A program made the translations under genes and the position numbers. Source: Propionibacteriales bacterium (GTDB taxonomy: Bacteria; Actinomycetota; Actinomycetes; Propionibacteriales; Nocardioidaceae). From it: 52,581 bases of DNA. This document shows positions 44,776-52,581 of this stretch, piece after piece. Where the stretch lies: contig JAPLCC010000018.1 in the NCBI GenBank assembly GCA_026392415.1, positions 1 to 52,581 of the forward strand, read 5' to 3'. Each line of letters begins with the position of its first letter. Position 1 is the stretch's first letter. The notes beneath the pieces were generated by a model. That model was given only the letters and a program-made list of their open reading frames with translations, did no database searches and was not told the DNA's origin.

Positions 44776-45774
44776 GTGAGCACGTGGACCAGCGCGACGT
44801 GGGGAACTGAAGAGTTCCTTGCGGAGCTGTGCTCGTTCGTGGGCGGGGCGATCGGGGTGCCGGACCGGATGGAGCGCGTTGCTGACCACCCCTGGTCCGC
44901 GGTCTGGCGCGTGACGGCAGGCGGGTCGACGTCGTATGCGAAGCAGAACTGCCCCGGCCAGGCGCACGAGGCCCGGGTCCTCCAGGGCCTGGCTCGGGTC
45001 GCCCCGGAGTACGTCGTCCCGGTGCTGGCGGCGGATCCCGAGCGCGACCTGCTCCTCACAGCCGACCTCGGACCGACCCTGCGTGACGGGGGCGGTGCCA
45101 CCGACATCGACGCGTGGTGCCGGATCGCGGCGGCCGGGGCCGCGTTGCAGCGACGCGCAGCCGAGTCCGCCGGCGGGTGGGGTCTGACTGTCCTGCTGCC
45201 GGCCGACGCGACGACGTACGTCGCCAATGCCGTGGGTCGGCTCGCTGCTCTGGAGCCCGGTGATCCCCGCCGACTGGAGCCGTACGCCGCCACCCGGCTT
45301 CACGCGCTGCTGCCGACGGTGGAGCGTTGGTCGGACCTGGTCGAAGATCTGGACCTTCCGCTCACGATCGTCCACAACGACCTGCATCCTTCGAACGTGG
45401 TGGCTGGGGACGGATCGTTGAGGTTCTTCGACTTCGGCGACGCCGTGCTGGGCGAACCGCTGGGCAACCTGCTGATTCCGCTCAGCACCCTGCGTGACGA
45501 GCTCGGTGCCCGGGCCGACGACGCGAGGTTGTGGCGCGTCGCCGATGCCGCGATCGAGGTGTGGAGTGACCTCGTGCCAACGCCGGTGCTCCGCGCTGCC
45601 CTTCCCGCGGCGCTCCAGCTCGCCCGGCTCGCACGCGTCGAGTCCTGGCGCCGATGTGTCGCCACGATGACATCCGCCGAGAGGGCAGTCTGGGGTTCAG
45701 CCCCGGCCGCCTGGCTGAGCACTTTGCTCGAGCCGGCACCGGTCGGGATCGCTCCGCGTGCGGGAGGAACCTGA
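44776..45774 (+). CDS. Aminoglycoside phosphotransferase family protein (APH/choline-kinase-like)
   Basis: A ~332-residue APH-type kinase. Features: VWRVTAGGSTSYAKQNCPGQAHEARVLQGLA (ATP-side Lys in YAKQN), LLLTADLGPTLRDGG, the Brenner motif VHNDLHPSNVVAGDG (catalytic Asp) and LRFFDFGDAVLGEPLGNLL (the DFG-like metal Asp). The group phosphorylates small molecules, often sugars or choline-like compounds, and is not necessarily a resistance enzyme. GTG 44776 is preferred; an ATG at 44716 is possible. The stop codon ends one base before the tRNA-Met gene on the other strand. Confidence 0.85.
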   Translation: MSTWTSATWGTEEFLAELCSFVGGAIGVPDRMERVADHPWSAVWRVTAGGSTSYAKQNCPGQAHEARVLQGLARVAPEYVVPVLAADPERDLLLTADLGPTLRDGGGATDIDAWCRIAAAGAALQRRAAESAGGWGLTVLLPADATTYVANAVGRLAALEPGDPRRLEPYAATRLHALLPTVERWSDLVEDLDLPLTIVHNDLHPSNVVAGDGSLRFFDFGDAVLGEPLGNLLIPLSTLRDELGARADDARLWRVADAAIEVWSDLVPTPVLRAALPAALQLARLARVESWRRCVATMTSAERAVWGSAPAAWLSTLLEPAPVGIAPRAGGT

Positions 45775-45851
45775 TGGTGGGGCGGGTGGGGCTCGAACCC
45801 ACGACCCAAGGATTATGAGTCCTCTGCTCTGACCGACTGAGCTACCGCCCC
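45775..45851 (-). tRNA. tRNA with anticodon CAT (elongator Met, or Ile2)
   Basis: A complete tRNA on the minus strand. Acceptor GGGGCGG (from 45851) pairs with CCGCCCC, discriminator A and encoded CCA (to 45775). D arm GCTC/GAGC; anticodon stem GAGGA/TCCTT around CTCATAA, anticodon CAT; T arm GTGGG TTCGAGC CCCAC. The loop CTCATAA occurs in both elongator tRNA-Met and lysidine-modified tRNA-Ile2; elongator Met is more likely. A TAGGGT -10 is at 45867-45872 (minus strand). Confidence 0.93.
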
Positions 45852-45887
45852 TGGTGCGGCGGCATCACCCTAGTGCGGGGGATCGGC

Positions 45888-46634
45888 CTACTCGCCCCAA
45901 CCCATCGCGAACACCTCGAACGGCGCCGCGAACGTCACCCCCAGCCGCGAGCCCGTGGCCCGCGCCATGCCCTCGAGGAACTCTCTCGGGTCCCAGTTCT
46001 CCCAACCGAGTCCATCGATGTACGCCGCATGGGCCTTCAGGGACTCGACGCCCGCGTCGAAGGTCGCGGTCGTGTCGACGGCATGTGCCGAGTCGGGCGA
46101 CCCGAACGCCCACACCGCACGGACGCCGCCCCAGGGCTCGAGCCCGTCGGTGAGCTGCTCGGCGAAGACCCACCTGTTCCCGGCGTCGCGGACCGCGTCC
46201 AGAACGGCGCGACCGGTGGCGATGTGATCGGCCTGGTTGAGGTTTCTTCCACCCCACGTGTCGCGGAAGTTGCCCGTGATCACGATCTCCGGCCGGTGCC
46301 GCCGTACGACGGCCGCGAGCGAGCGACGCAGTGCGGCGCCGTACTCCAGGACTCCGTCGGGCTGGCGCAGGAAGTCGACGACGTCGACGCCGACGATCTG
46401 CGCCGAGGCCACCTGCTCGGCCTCCCGCACGGTGCGGCACGCATCCGGGTCGAGCCCGTCGATGCCGGCCTCCTCGCTGGTGACCATGCAGTAGGTGACG
46501 GACTTGCCCTGTCCGGTCCAGCGGGCCACCGCGGCCGCGGCGCCGAACTCCATGTCATCGGGGTGGGCGACGATGCAGAGCGCGCGCTGCCATTCCTCGT
46601 CGAGGGGCTCCAGCGGGGCGGGGGTCTCGGCCAT
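45888..46634 (-). CDS. LmbE/PIG-L family deacetylase
   Basis: A 248-residue zinc-dependent deacetylase-like protein of the PIG-L/LmbE family, which includes mycothiol-pathway MshB and Mca. Motif I ALCIVAHPDDMEFGAAA (~18-34, zinc-binding His and catalytic Asp-Asp), CMVTSEEAGIDG, RTVREAEQVASAQIVGV, and the second zinc site NQADHIATGRAVLDAV. Substrate unknown; an N-acyl glucosamine-type compound is typical. CATGCT lies 6 bases before the ATG (leaderless). Convergent neighbours: tRNA-Met promoter region follows its 3' end. Confidence 0.88.
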   Translation of the reverse strand: MAETPAPLEPLDEEWQRALCIVAHPDDMEFGAAAAVARWTGQGKSVTYCMVTSEEAGIDGLDPDACRTVREAEQVASAQIVGVDVVDFLRQPDGVLEYGAALRRSLAAVVRRHRPEIVITGNFRDTWGGRNLNQADHIATGRAVLDAVRDAGNRWVFAEQLTDGLEPWGGVRAVWAFGSPDSAHAVDTTATFDAGVESLKAHAAYIDGLGWENWDPREFLEGMARATGSRLGVTFAAPFEVFAMGWGE

Positions 46635-46721
46635 GGTTCGAGCATGCCACGCACACCGCCCCGGCCGGGCTCACGTGGGCCGACCGGGGCGGTGGTGGGG
46701 TGGCTGCCGAGCAGCCGGGTT

Positions 46722-47405
46722 TCACTTCCAGACGACCGGCTTGCCGTCGAACTGGTCGTATCCGGCGTCGTCCGGGCCACCGCTGAACTGCACGCCGTCG
46801 ACCGTGGAACCCTTGGTCGCGAGAGCAGGCACGCAGCCCGGCGCGGTGTCGCCGGCCTTGGCGTCGTACTCGAAGCCGCCGTCATCGCACGGCGCGAAGT
46901 CTCCGAACACGATCAGGCTGCCGGCCTTGGTGTTGCCGGTCAGGCCGTCGAAGTCGCTGCCCGGCGTGTAGCTGCCGAAGCCGCCGGGGCCGACCTCGAG
47001 GATCTTCATCTCGACCTTGATGTAGAACGGCGTGTAGTCGGCGGCGTCGTCGACCTCCGCGGCCTTGAGGTCGGCCGAGGTGCCTTCGCTGATGCCGACG
47101 ACCTTGACCTCGACGGTCGCGGTGCCTTCGGTGCCGTAGGTCAGCGGAAGCACGGCGGTGTCGCCGATCGCGAGCTCGGTGCCCGGTGCGGTGACATCGC
47201 CACTGAGGGCCTCACCCGGTGCGGCCGGGCTGGATTCGGTGCTCTCCGCCGTGCTGGTGGTCTCGGTGGGACTGTCCGAGGTCGTGGCCTCGGTGGTGGC
47301 CTCGCTGGTCGGGTCGTCCGACCCCGAGGTGGCGTCGTCATCGTTGCAGGCGCTGAACGCGAGGACCGCGATCAGGGCAACTGGCATGGCGAGCTTGACG
47401 GACAT
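46722..47405 (-). CDS. Lipoprotein of unknown function
   Basis: A 227-residue lipoprotein: signal MSVKLAMPVALIAVLAF with lipobox FSAC, then a long Ser/Thr/Glu/Asp linker (TSEATTEATTSDSPTETT). The mature part is beta-rich, GTELAIGDTAVLPLTYGTEG, VEVKVVGISEG, YTPFYIKVEMKILEVG, with two cysteines (APCDDGGFEY, APGCVPALA). The layout parallels the lipoprotein at 23566. ATG 47405 is used because AAGGA lies 6 bases upstream; the ATG six bases earlier is too close to it. Confidence 0.75.
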   Translation of the reverse strand: MSVKLAMPVALIAVLAFSACNDDDATSGSDDPTSEATTEATTSDSPTETTSTAESTESSPAAPGEALSGDVTAPGTELAIGDTAVLPLTYGTEGTATVEVKVVGISEGTSADLKAAEVDDAADYTPFYIKVEMKILEVGPGGFGSYTPGSDFDGLTGNTKAGSLIVFGDFAPCDDGGFEYDAKAGDTAPGCVPALATKGSTVDGVQFSGGPDDAGYDQFDGKPVVWK

Positions 47406-47511
47406 CTGCATTCCTTCGGTCGGGAACAGTGGTGCGAGCCGCCTTCCCGCCGCCGCGCGGGTTCACACCTCGGTGGAGGAGATGCGGGTCACGTCGCCCT
47501 ACAGTGCGGCT

Positions 47512-48573
47512 GTGATCAAGTACCTCGGCTCGAAGCGCACGCTGGTGCCGACGCTGGGGGACATGGCAGTCGCGACGGACGCGCGCACGGCCGTCGACCT
47601 GTTCACCGGGACCACGCGCGTCGCCCAGGAGTTCAAGCGCCGGGGGATCGAGGTGATCGCGTCCGACGTGGCGTCGTACTCCGAGGTCCTGAGCGACTGT
47701 TACGTCGCGACGGACGCCGACCTGGTCGACGTCGACCTGCTGGACGCCGAACTGGCCAGGCTCAGCGCCCTGCCCGGAACCCGGGGCTACTTCACCGAGA
47801 CCTTCTGCGAGCAGGCGCGATTCTTCCAGCCCAAGAACGGTCTGCGCATAGACGCGGTCCGCCAGGCGATCGAGCGCGACCATCCGCCCGGCAGCACGCT
47901 GCGCCCGATCCTGCTGACCAGCCTGATGCTGGCCGCCGACCGGGTGGACTCCACCACCGGCGTCCAGATGGCCTACCTCAAGCAGTGGGCGCCCCGCTCT
48001 CACGCGGAGCTCGAGCTGCGCCGCCCCGAACTGCTCGCCGGCCCCGGACGGACGCTGACCGGCGACGTGATGGACACGGTGAATCAGATCGGCCCGGTCG
48101 ACCTGGCGTACGTCGACCCGCCGTACAACCAGCACCGCTACTTCGCCAACTACCACATCTGGGAGACCCTGGTCCGCTGGGACGAGCCGGAGCACTACGG
48201 CGTGGCCTGCAAGCGGGTCGACACCCGTGAGCGGAGCAGCGTGTTCAACAGCAAGCGCTCCATGCCGGCCGCCGTGGCCGACGTACTGGGCAGGTTGAAG
48301 GCCGAGGTCGTCGTGGTCTCCTACAACGACGAGTCCTGGATCACGACGGAGGAGATGACGTCGTCGCTCCGCGCGGCCGGCCATGAGGAAGTGGCCCTGT
48401 TGGCGTTCGATCGCAAGCGGTACGTCGGCGCGCAGATCGGGATCCACAACCGCGCCGGTGAGCGGGTCGGTGCGGTCGGGCGGCTGCGCAACGTGGAGTA
48501 CCTGTTCGTCGCCGGTCCCGTCGACAAGGTCGCCGCGGCCGTCAGCGCAGGCGACCCGACGCCCCCGCAATGA
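47512..48573 (+). CDS. D12-class adenine-N6 DNA methyltransferase (orphan)
   Basis: A 353-residue DNA methyltransferase-like protein. N-terminal SAM region IKYLGSKRTLVPTLGDM and TAVDLFTGTTRVAQEFKRRG (FxGxG-like), then the catalytic DPPY motif DLAYVDPPYNQHRYFANYHIW (quoted in part: VDPPYNQHRYFANYH). The IKYLGSK start is typical of D12 class (Dam-like) enzymes. No restriction endonuclease or specificity subunit is nearby, so it is an orphan. GTG 47512 is used: TACAGT lies exactly 6 bases upstream; ATG 47482 has a GGAGGA sequence touching it, too close to act. The 3' end overlaps the convergent pseudokinase gene by 32 bases. Confidence 0.88.
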   Translation: MIKYLGSKRTLVPTLGDMAVATDARTAVDLFTGTTRVAQEFKRRGIEVIASDVASYSEVLSDCYVATDADLVDVDLLDAELARLSALPGTRGYFTETFCEQARFFQPKNGLRIDAVRQAIERDHPPGSTLRPILLTSLMLAADRVDSTTGVQMAYLKQWAPRSHAELELRRPELLAGPGRTLTGDVMDTVNQIGPVDLAYVDPPYNQHRYFANYHIWETLVRWDEPEHYGVACKRVDTRERSSVFNSKRSMPAAVADVLGRLKAEVVVVSYNDESWITTEEMTSSLRAAGHEEVALLAFDRKRYVGAQIGIHNRAGERVGAVGRLRNVEYLFVAGPVDKVAAAVSAGDPTPPQ

Positions 48574-49516
48574 GCAGGCGGCCGCCCTGCTGCACGAGTC
48601 GCAGGGTGATGTCCTCGGTGCGCCGGACCCCCTCGTAGCGATAGGTGTAGGTGTAGGAGACCGAGAGGTTCGCGGGGTCGCCGGCGACCGAGACGATCTG
48701 CGGATCCTCGATCGCCTCCCAGACCTCGCGGTACCGGGGGCTCGCCTGCTGATAGGTCCGCGTCAGCAGGTCGTATCCGCGCTGCGGGTCCTGGCTCGCC
48801 GTGGAGACGTAGGTGCGGGCGAACTCCTCGAGCTCGGCGGCCGAGACCGGTTCGGCAGATGCGGTCGCCGTTGCCTCCTCGGTGGCACGGTCGTTGTCGC
48901 GTGTCGCCGCGGCGTTCGATGACCGTGACGGATCCCGGTCCTCCCCGTCTCCTCCGCCGCCGAGCAGGAGCGCGGCACCCACGACCGCGAGGCCCACGAT
49001 GACCGCGGCGCCGGCGATGACGAGTGCGAGGCCGGAGAGCCGGCGCGGGGCGGGCTCGGAGCCGGCAACCTGGGCGCGGAGGTAGTCGACGACGTCGGAC
49101 ATCGTCGGGCGGTCCTTCGGATCGACCTGCAGCGCGAGTTCGATGAGAGGCGCGAGCCATCCGCCTTTGCGTCGGTCGGTGTCGTCGACGCCCGGCGTGC
49201 GGCCGGTCGTCACGTGCAGCAGCACGGCCGCGAACGACCACACGTCCTCGGCCAGCGGGTGCGGACGAAGGCCCCAGGTGGGATCGGGCGGCGCGAAGGC
49301 CGGATCCGGCGCCACGACCGCGGGGTCGACCAGCGTGGCGCGCCCGTCCGAGTCGACCTGGATCGCTGCGGGGGAGAGGGCGCCGTGCGCGTGCCCGCTG
49401 GCGTGGAGGGCTGCCAGCTCCTCGGCGACGGGCAGGAGGAAGGACGCGGCGTCGTCCGGTTTGAGGGGACCACGAGTGCGCACGCGGTCGGTCAACCTGA
49501 CGTCGTACTCGCTCAC
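48542..49516 (-). CDS. Membrane pseudokinase: N-lobe-less kinase-like domain with extracellular NTF2-like domain
   Basis: A 324-residue protein related to receptor Ser/Thr kinases but with no working active site. It starts in the C-lobe; no Gly-rich loop or VAIK lysine is present. The catalytic loop reads HAHGALSPAAIQV where HRDLKPxN is expected, and the DFG position reads TLVDPAVV. Helix F/IX (EDVWSFAAVLLHVTTGRTP) and subdomain XI (LQVDPKDRPTMSDVVDYLRAQ) are kept. One span follows (LALVIAGAAVIVGLAVVGAALLL, ~180-202) and an extracellular domain (LEEFARTYVSTASQDP ... VSYTYTYRYEG) similar to the NTF2-like domain of the broken kinase upstream. TAGCCT lies 7 bases before GTG 49516, so it is expressed on its own. 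Confidence 0.8.
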   Translation of the reverse strand: MSEYDVRLTDRVRTRGPLKPDDAASFLLPVAEELAALHASGHAHGALSPAAIQVDSDGRATLVDPAVVAPDPAFAPPDPTWGLRPHPLAEDVWSFAAVLLHVTTGRTPGVDDTDRRKGGWLAPLIELALQVDPKDRPTMSDVVDYLRAQVAGSEPAPRRLSGLALVIAGAAVIVGLAVVGAALLLGGGGDGEDRDPSRSSNAAATRDNDRATEEATATASAEPVSAAELEEFARTYVSTASQDPQRGYDLLTRTYQQASPRYREVWEAIEDPQIVSVAGDPANLSVSYTYTYRYEGVRRTEDITLRLVQQGGRLLIAGASGRLR

Positions 49517-49565
49517 CTGCTCGAGGCTACCGACATTCGCGGTTCTCGCGGAGGGTTCGCCACAA

Positions 49566-50632
49566 CTACCGCGCGCCGTCGATCAGCAGGTGGCCGTCCG
49601 CCTGCTCGAGCTCGAGGGTCACCCGCTCGGTCGCCTTGCCCTTGCCCGGAAACACGTAGGAGTAGGTGTAGGTGACGGTCATGGTCGCCGGATCACCGGC
49701 GACCTCCAGGATCTTCGGCGAGCGCAGCGGGCCCCAGAACCCGATGTAGCCGGGACTCTTCTCCTGGTACGCCGGCGTGAGCATCCGGAAGCCGGCGGCC
49801 GGGTCCTCGTCGGCGGTCGCCACGTAGTTCTCGGCGAAGTCCTCGAGCTCCTGTGCCGTGGGTACGGCGCTGGCCGGTCCGTCCGTCGTGCTCGAGGTCG
49901 CGTCGTCCGCGGACTGCTGCGCGGGGTCGTCCGCGCCGCGACCGATCAGCAGGACCGCGGCCAGCAGCGCGTCACCGCGAGCGGACCGTTCTCCGCGTCC
50001 TCGAGGTGGTAGGGAGGCCGCCCGGTCAGGACGTGGACGAGGGTCGCACCGAAGGCCCAGACATCGCTCGCGGGAGTCGCCGTGGCGCCGGTGGCGACCT
50101 CCGGAGCGAGGTACGCCGGCGAGCCGGTCACCAGGCCGGCCTGCGTGAGGGTCGCGTCCTGGTCGCCCCGGGCGATCCCGAAGTCGGACAGCTTGGCGCC
50201 GCCGAGGTCGCTCACCAAGATGTTGGACGGCTTGACGTCGCGGTGGACGATGCCGTGTTGGTGGGCCGCGTGGAGCGCGTCGGCCACGGGCGCGAGCAGA
50301 CGCGCCGCGGCGTCCGGGGCCATCGGCCCGGTGTCGCGCGCGATGGCGGACAGGGAGCGGCCCTCGACGTACTCCATGACCAGCCACAGGGCGTCCTCCG
50401 ACTCCACGAGGTCGAAGACCGAGACCACGTGGGGATGATTGACCCGCGCCGCGAGGCGCGCTTCCCGTGCTGCCCTGGTCGGGTCCTCGGTGTGGCCGGG
50501 CAGAAGGGCGACCCGCTTGATCGCGACCTGCCGGCCGAGCACCTCGTCCCGGGCGAGCCACACGGCACCGCCGGCACCCCGACCGACTTCACGGTCGAGT
50601 GCGTAACGCCCGTCCACCCGAGTGCCGCTCAT
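49566..50632 (-). pseudogene. Broken receptor Ser/Thr protein kinase gene (internal deletion with frameshift)
   Basis: From ATG 50632 the protein opens as a complete PknB-type N-lobe and catalytic core: VGRGAGGAVWLARD, VAIKRVALL, IVHRDVKPSNILVS, SDFGIARGDQD, GSPAYLAPEVATG and SDVWAFGATLVHVLTGRPPY. After DAENGPLAV the frame runs into TRCWPRSC and a stop at 49946-49948. In another frame the sequence continues as the end of a membrane span (DALLAAVLLIGRGADD) and an extracellular domain (LEDFAENYVATADEDP ... VTYTYSYVFPGK) closing at 49566. The last part of the C-lobe, the juxtamembrane linker and most of the span are missing at ~49970-49980. The extracellular part is a paralogue of that of the neighbouring pseudokinase. 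Disruption is visible in the sequence; a sequencing or assembly error cannot be excluded. Confidence 0.8.
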
Positions 50633-50748
50633 GATGTCTCGAACGGTACCCGCCGATCACGCGCTGAACCCGGTGGGCGAGGTGGCGGTCGATGGGGCAG
50701 GCTTGACTCCACCATCTGCTGGACGTTTCCAACCCGGAAAGGACCGAC

Positions 50749-52020
50749 GTGCCCGTCGACCCCACCCTCCTCGACGACCTCGAGTGGCGCGGCCTGCTGG
50801 CCGAGACCACCGACCGTGACGCGCTGCGTGCCGCGCTGACGGAGGGAAGCGTCCGTTACTACGTCGGCTTCGACCCGACGGCGCCGAGCCTGCACATGGG
50901 CAACCTGGTGCAGATCGTCACGGCGATGCGCTTGCAGCGTGCGGGGCACACGCCGTTCGCCCTCGTCGGGGGCGCCACCGGGATGATCGGTGACCCGCGC
51001 GACTCGGGTGAACGCTCTCTCAACTCCCTGGACACGGTCCAGGACTGGACCGCCCGCGTCCGGGCCCAGATCGAGCCGTTCCTCTCGTTCGAGGGCGAGA
51101 ACGCCGCGACGATGGTGAACAACCACGACTGGACCGCCGGCCTGTCGGTGATCGATTTCCTGCGCGACATCGGCAAGCACTTCCCGGTCAACCGGATGCT
51201 CGGTCGCGAGACCGTGAAGCGGCGGTTGGAGTCCGGCATCAGCTACACCGAGTTCTCCTACGTCCTGTTGCAGTCGATGGACTTCCTGACGTTGTTCCGC
51301 ACGAAGGGCGTCACCCTGCAGTTCGGTGGGTCGGACCAGTGGGGCAATCTCACGGGCGGTGTCGAGCTGATCCGGCGCGCCGAGGGGGGCTCGGCCCACG
51401 CCTTCGCCACGCCCTTGATCACGAAGGCCGACGGCACGAAGTACGGCAAGACCGAAGGCGGAGCGCTCTGGCTCGACCCCGACCTGATGCCGCCGTACGC
51501 CTTCCACCAGTTCTGGCTCAACGTCGAGGACGAGAAGGTCATCGAGTTGTTGAAGGTCTTCACCTTCATCCCTCGGGCCGAGATCGAGGCGCTCGAGGCG
51601 CGGCACGCGGAGAAGCCGTTCCTGCGCGAGGCGCAGAAGCTGCTGGCCGACGAGGTCACGACCCTGGTCCACGGCTCCGTCGAGACCGAGCAGGCGAAGA
51701 CCGCGGCCGCCGCCCTGTTCGGGGGCGGTGACATCACCGCGTTGTCCGCGGTGACGCTGGGCGCGGCGTTGGGAGAGGCCGGCACGGTCGAGGTCGTGGG
51801 CGGCGACGGCATCCCCGACGTGACCGACCTGTTGGTGCTGACCGGACTCGCCAAGTCCAAGGGCGAGGCGCGACGCACGGTGGCCGAGGGCGGCGCGTAC
51901 CTCAACAACGAGCGTGTCGACGACCCGGAGTTCACCCCGTCTGAGGACGACCTGATCGGCGACTCCTGGCTCGTTCTCAGGCGTGGGAAGAAGCGTTTCG
52001 CAGGCGTACGGGTGGTCTGA
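50749..52020 (+). CDS. tyrS: Tyrosyl-tRNA synthetase
   Basis: A 423-residue class I synthetase. N-terminal Rossmann fold: YYVGFDPTAPSLHMGNLVQI (HIGH-type HMGN, ~48-51), GATGMIGDPRDSGER, LLQSMDFLTLF, FGGSDQWGNLTGG and the KMSKS-type loop TKADGTKYGKTEGG (KYGKT). C-terminal S4 domain (~345-410) LLVLTGLAKSKGEARRTVAEGGAYLNNERV. A good ribosome-binding site (GGAAAGG) precedes GTG 50749. No T-box leader. It is the last protein gene before the rRNA operon. Confidence 0.97.
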   Translation: MPVDPTLLDDLEWRGLLAETTDRDALRAALTEGSVRYYVGFDPTAPSLHMGNLVQIVTAMRLQRAGHTPFALVGGATGMIGDPRDSGERSLNSLDTVQDWTARVRAQIEPFLSFEGENAATMVNNHDWTAGLSVIDFLRDIGKHFPVNRMLGRETVKRRLESGISYTEFSYVLLQSMDFLTLFRTKGVTLQFGGSDQWGNLTGGVELIRRAEGGSAHAFATPLITKADGTKYGKTEGGALWLDPDLMPPYAFHQFWLNVEDEKVIELLKVFTFIPRAEIEALEARHAEKPFLREAQKLLADEVTTLVHGSVETEQAKTAAAALFGGGDITALSAVTLGAALGEAGTVEVVGGDGIPDVTDLLVLTGLAKSKGEARRTVAEGGAYLNNERVDDPEFTPSEDDLIGDSWLVLRRGKKRFAGVRVV

Positions 52021-52064
52021 GGAGCGCCCGGGAAGCAGTGTGGCCCGGGTCACGTCACCCCGAT

Positions 52065-52093
52065 TTGTGCTGTCCGGGGGAGTGTCGTAATGT
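52065..52093 (+). promoter_or_regulatory. rRNA operon promoter
   Basis: TTGTGC (52065-52070), exactly 17 bases, then TAATGT (52088-52093), about 350 bases upstream of the 16S start. Confidence 0.6.
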
Positions 52094-52202
52094 TCTCCAT
52101 GTCGCAGGGAGCGGCGGGAAGCAAGTCGCCAGTCGGCGAAGGGCTTCCGGCCCCGGCGGCCACCATCTCGATCGCAGTCAGATCGGGTGCGGGTCCGAAA
52201 AG

Positions 52203-52219
52203 CAGGCCTTGTGGGCCTG
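52203..52219 (+). other. Leader hairpin in the rRNA transcript
   Basis: CAGGCC-TTGTG-GGCCTG forms a perfect 6-bp stem in the leader. No other gene is visible in 52021-52445; this stretch is the rRNA leader. Confidence 0.5.
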
Positions 52220-52302
52220 GTACAGACCTGGATCCGGATTGTGATGGGATAACCATCAACGCGAAGACGAACCGGCGACGGGGAGCTTCGGAGTGTTTGA
52301 TG

Positions 52303-52318
52303 TTTGAGAACTCAACAG
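52303..52318 (+). promoter_or_regulatory. boxA-like antitermination element of the rRNA leader
   Basis: TTTGAGAACTCAACAG resembles the actinobacterial rrn boxA/antitermination motif (TTTGAGAACTCAATAG in mycobacteria). Confidence 0.7.
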
Positions 52319-52397
52319 TGTGTCATGCAAATAGATTGTTGTGACGTTTGTGTGCGTCCGGTCTTTGGATTCGGATGTGTTTGTGACAATGATGATT

Positions 52398-52417
52398 CTG
52401 ACAACGTTTGTTGTCAG
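52398..52417 (+). other. Hairpin near the 16S rRNA 5' end
   Basis: CTGACAAC-GTTT-GTTGTCAG is a perfect 8-bp stem with a 4-base loop, ~30 bases before the mature 16S start; possibly part of the RNase III processing structure. Confidence 0.55.
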
Positions 52418-52445
52418 TGTCCGTCGATTGTCAGGTTAGAATTTT

Positions 52446-52581
52446 CTTATGGAGAGTTTGATCCTGGCTCAGGACGAACGCTGGCGGCGTGCTTAACACA
52501 TGCAAGTCGAGCGGAAAGGCTCCTTCGGGGGTACTCGAGCGGCGAACGGGTGAGTAACACGTGAGTAATCTGCCCTGCGCT
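52446..52581 (+). rRNA. rrs: 16S ribosomal RNA, 5' end only
   Basis: The conserved start GGAGAGTTTGATCCTGGCTC is followed by AGGACGAACGCTGGCGGCGT and CATGCAAGTCGAGCGG, as in actinobacterial 16S rRNA. Position 1 is placed near 52446 from the alignment of AGAGTTTGATC with E. coli position 8. The gene runs out of the window. Confidence 0.98.

Noticed and set aside
52090..52344. Small open frames in the rRNA leader
   Set aside because: They show no codon bias or domain, lie in the rRNA leader, and no ribosome-binding site or homology is evident.

Overview
The window is about 52.6 kb of very GC-rich DNA. Start codons are often GTG, adjacent genes often overlap by 4 bp (ATGA or GTGA), and many genes carry a -10-like TAnnnT exactly 6-7 bases before the start codon, as in leaderless transcripts. 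The gene order cytidine-deaminase-like / era / recO / uppS / zinc uptake / glyS / dusB / dgt / dnaG / tRNA-Asn is the conserved actinobacterial (mycobacteria-like) core order. Encoded chemistry (10-methyl-branched fatty acids, single-chain GlyRS), a dispersed GGTCGAG...CTCGAGACC repeat and secreted families suggest the Nocardioidaceae, probably Nocardioides. This taxonomic call is inference.

Layout. 1-2848: remnant of a DUF222/HNH endonuclease fused to repeat DNA, a DinB-like protein, a methyltransferase, a DUF1330 protein and a cytidine-deaminase-like protein that lacks the zinc site. 2885-7384: FAD oxidase, fatty-acid methyltransferase (likely 10-methyl fatty acid synthesis), siderophore-interacting flavoreductase and era. 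7433-9595: two paralogous lipoproteins and a flavodoxin-like protein. 9669-12410: leucine leader peptide, leuA and an alpha/beta hydrolase. 12424-16010: voltage-sensor-like membrane protein, secreted lipase, recO and uppS. 16058-18851: znuBCA with a perfect Zur-type palindrome. 18861-22092: TetR and molybdopterin oxidoreductase with a perfect operator palindrome, then an ABM-like protein. 22175-32310: glyS, lipoprotein, dusB, secreted SH3-like protein, dgt, two envelope genes on the minus strand (anchor-P-like protein and L,D-transpeptidase), dnaG, a small gene and tRNA-Asn.

32458-44690 is a cell-envelope block: arylsulfatase, a small membrane protein divergent from an OmpR-type two-component system, a large secreted protein of unknown function, and a MacAB-like export cassette with two different adaptor proteins and a Gly/Pro-rich lipoprotein. 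44776-48573: phosphotransferase, tRNA-Met(CAU), LmbE-family deacetylase, lipoprotein and an orphan adenine methyltransferase. 48542-50632: a tandem pair of PASTA-less receptor-kinase-like genes, one broken by an internal deletion/frameshift and one an intact-frame pseudokinase. 50749 to the end: tyrS, then the promoter/leader and first ~136 nt of a 16S rRNA gene, cut by the window edge.

The most interesting points are the leuA leader, with two mutually exclusive pairings that can expose or hide the leuA ribosome-binding site; the kinase/pseudokinase pair; the two-adaptor export cassette; the dispersed palindromic repeat whose stem covaries between copies; and the widespread leaderless promoter architecture. 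No prophage, CRISPR array or insertion-sequence transposase was seen.
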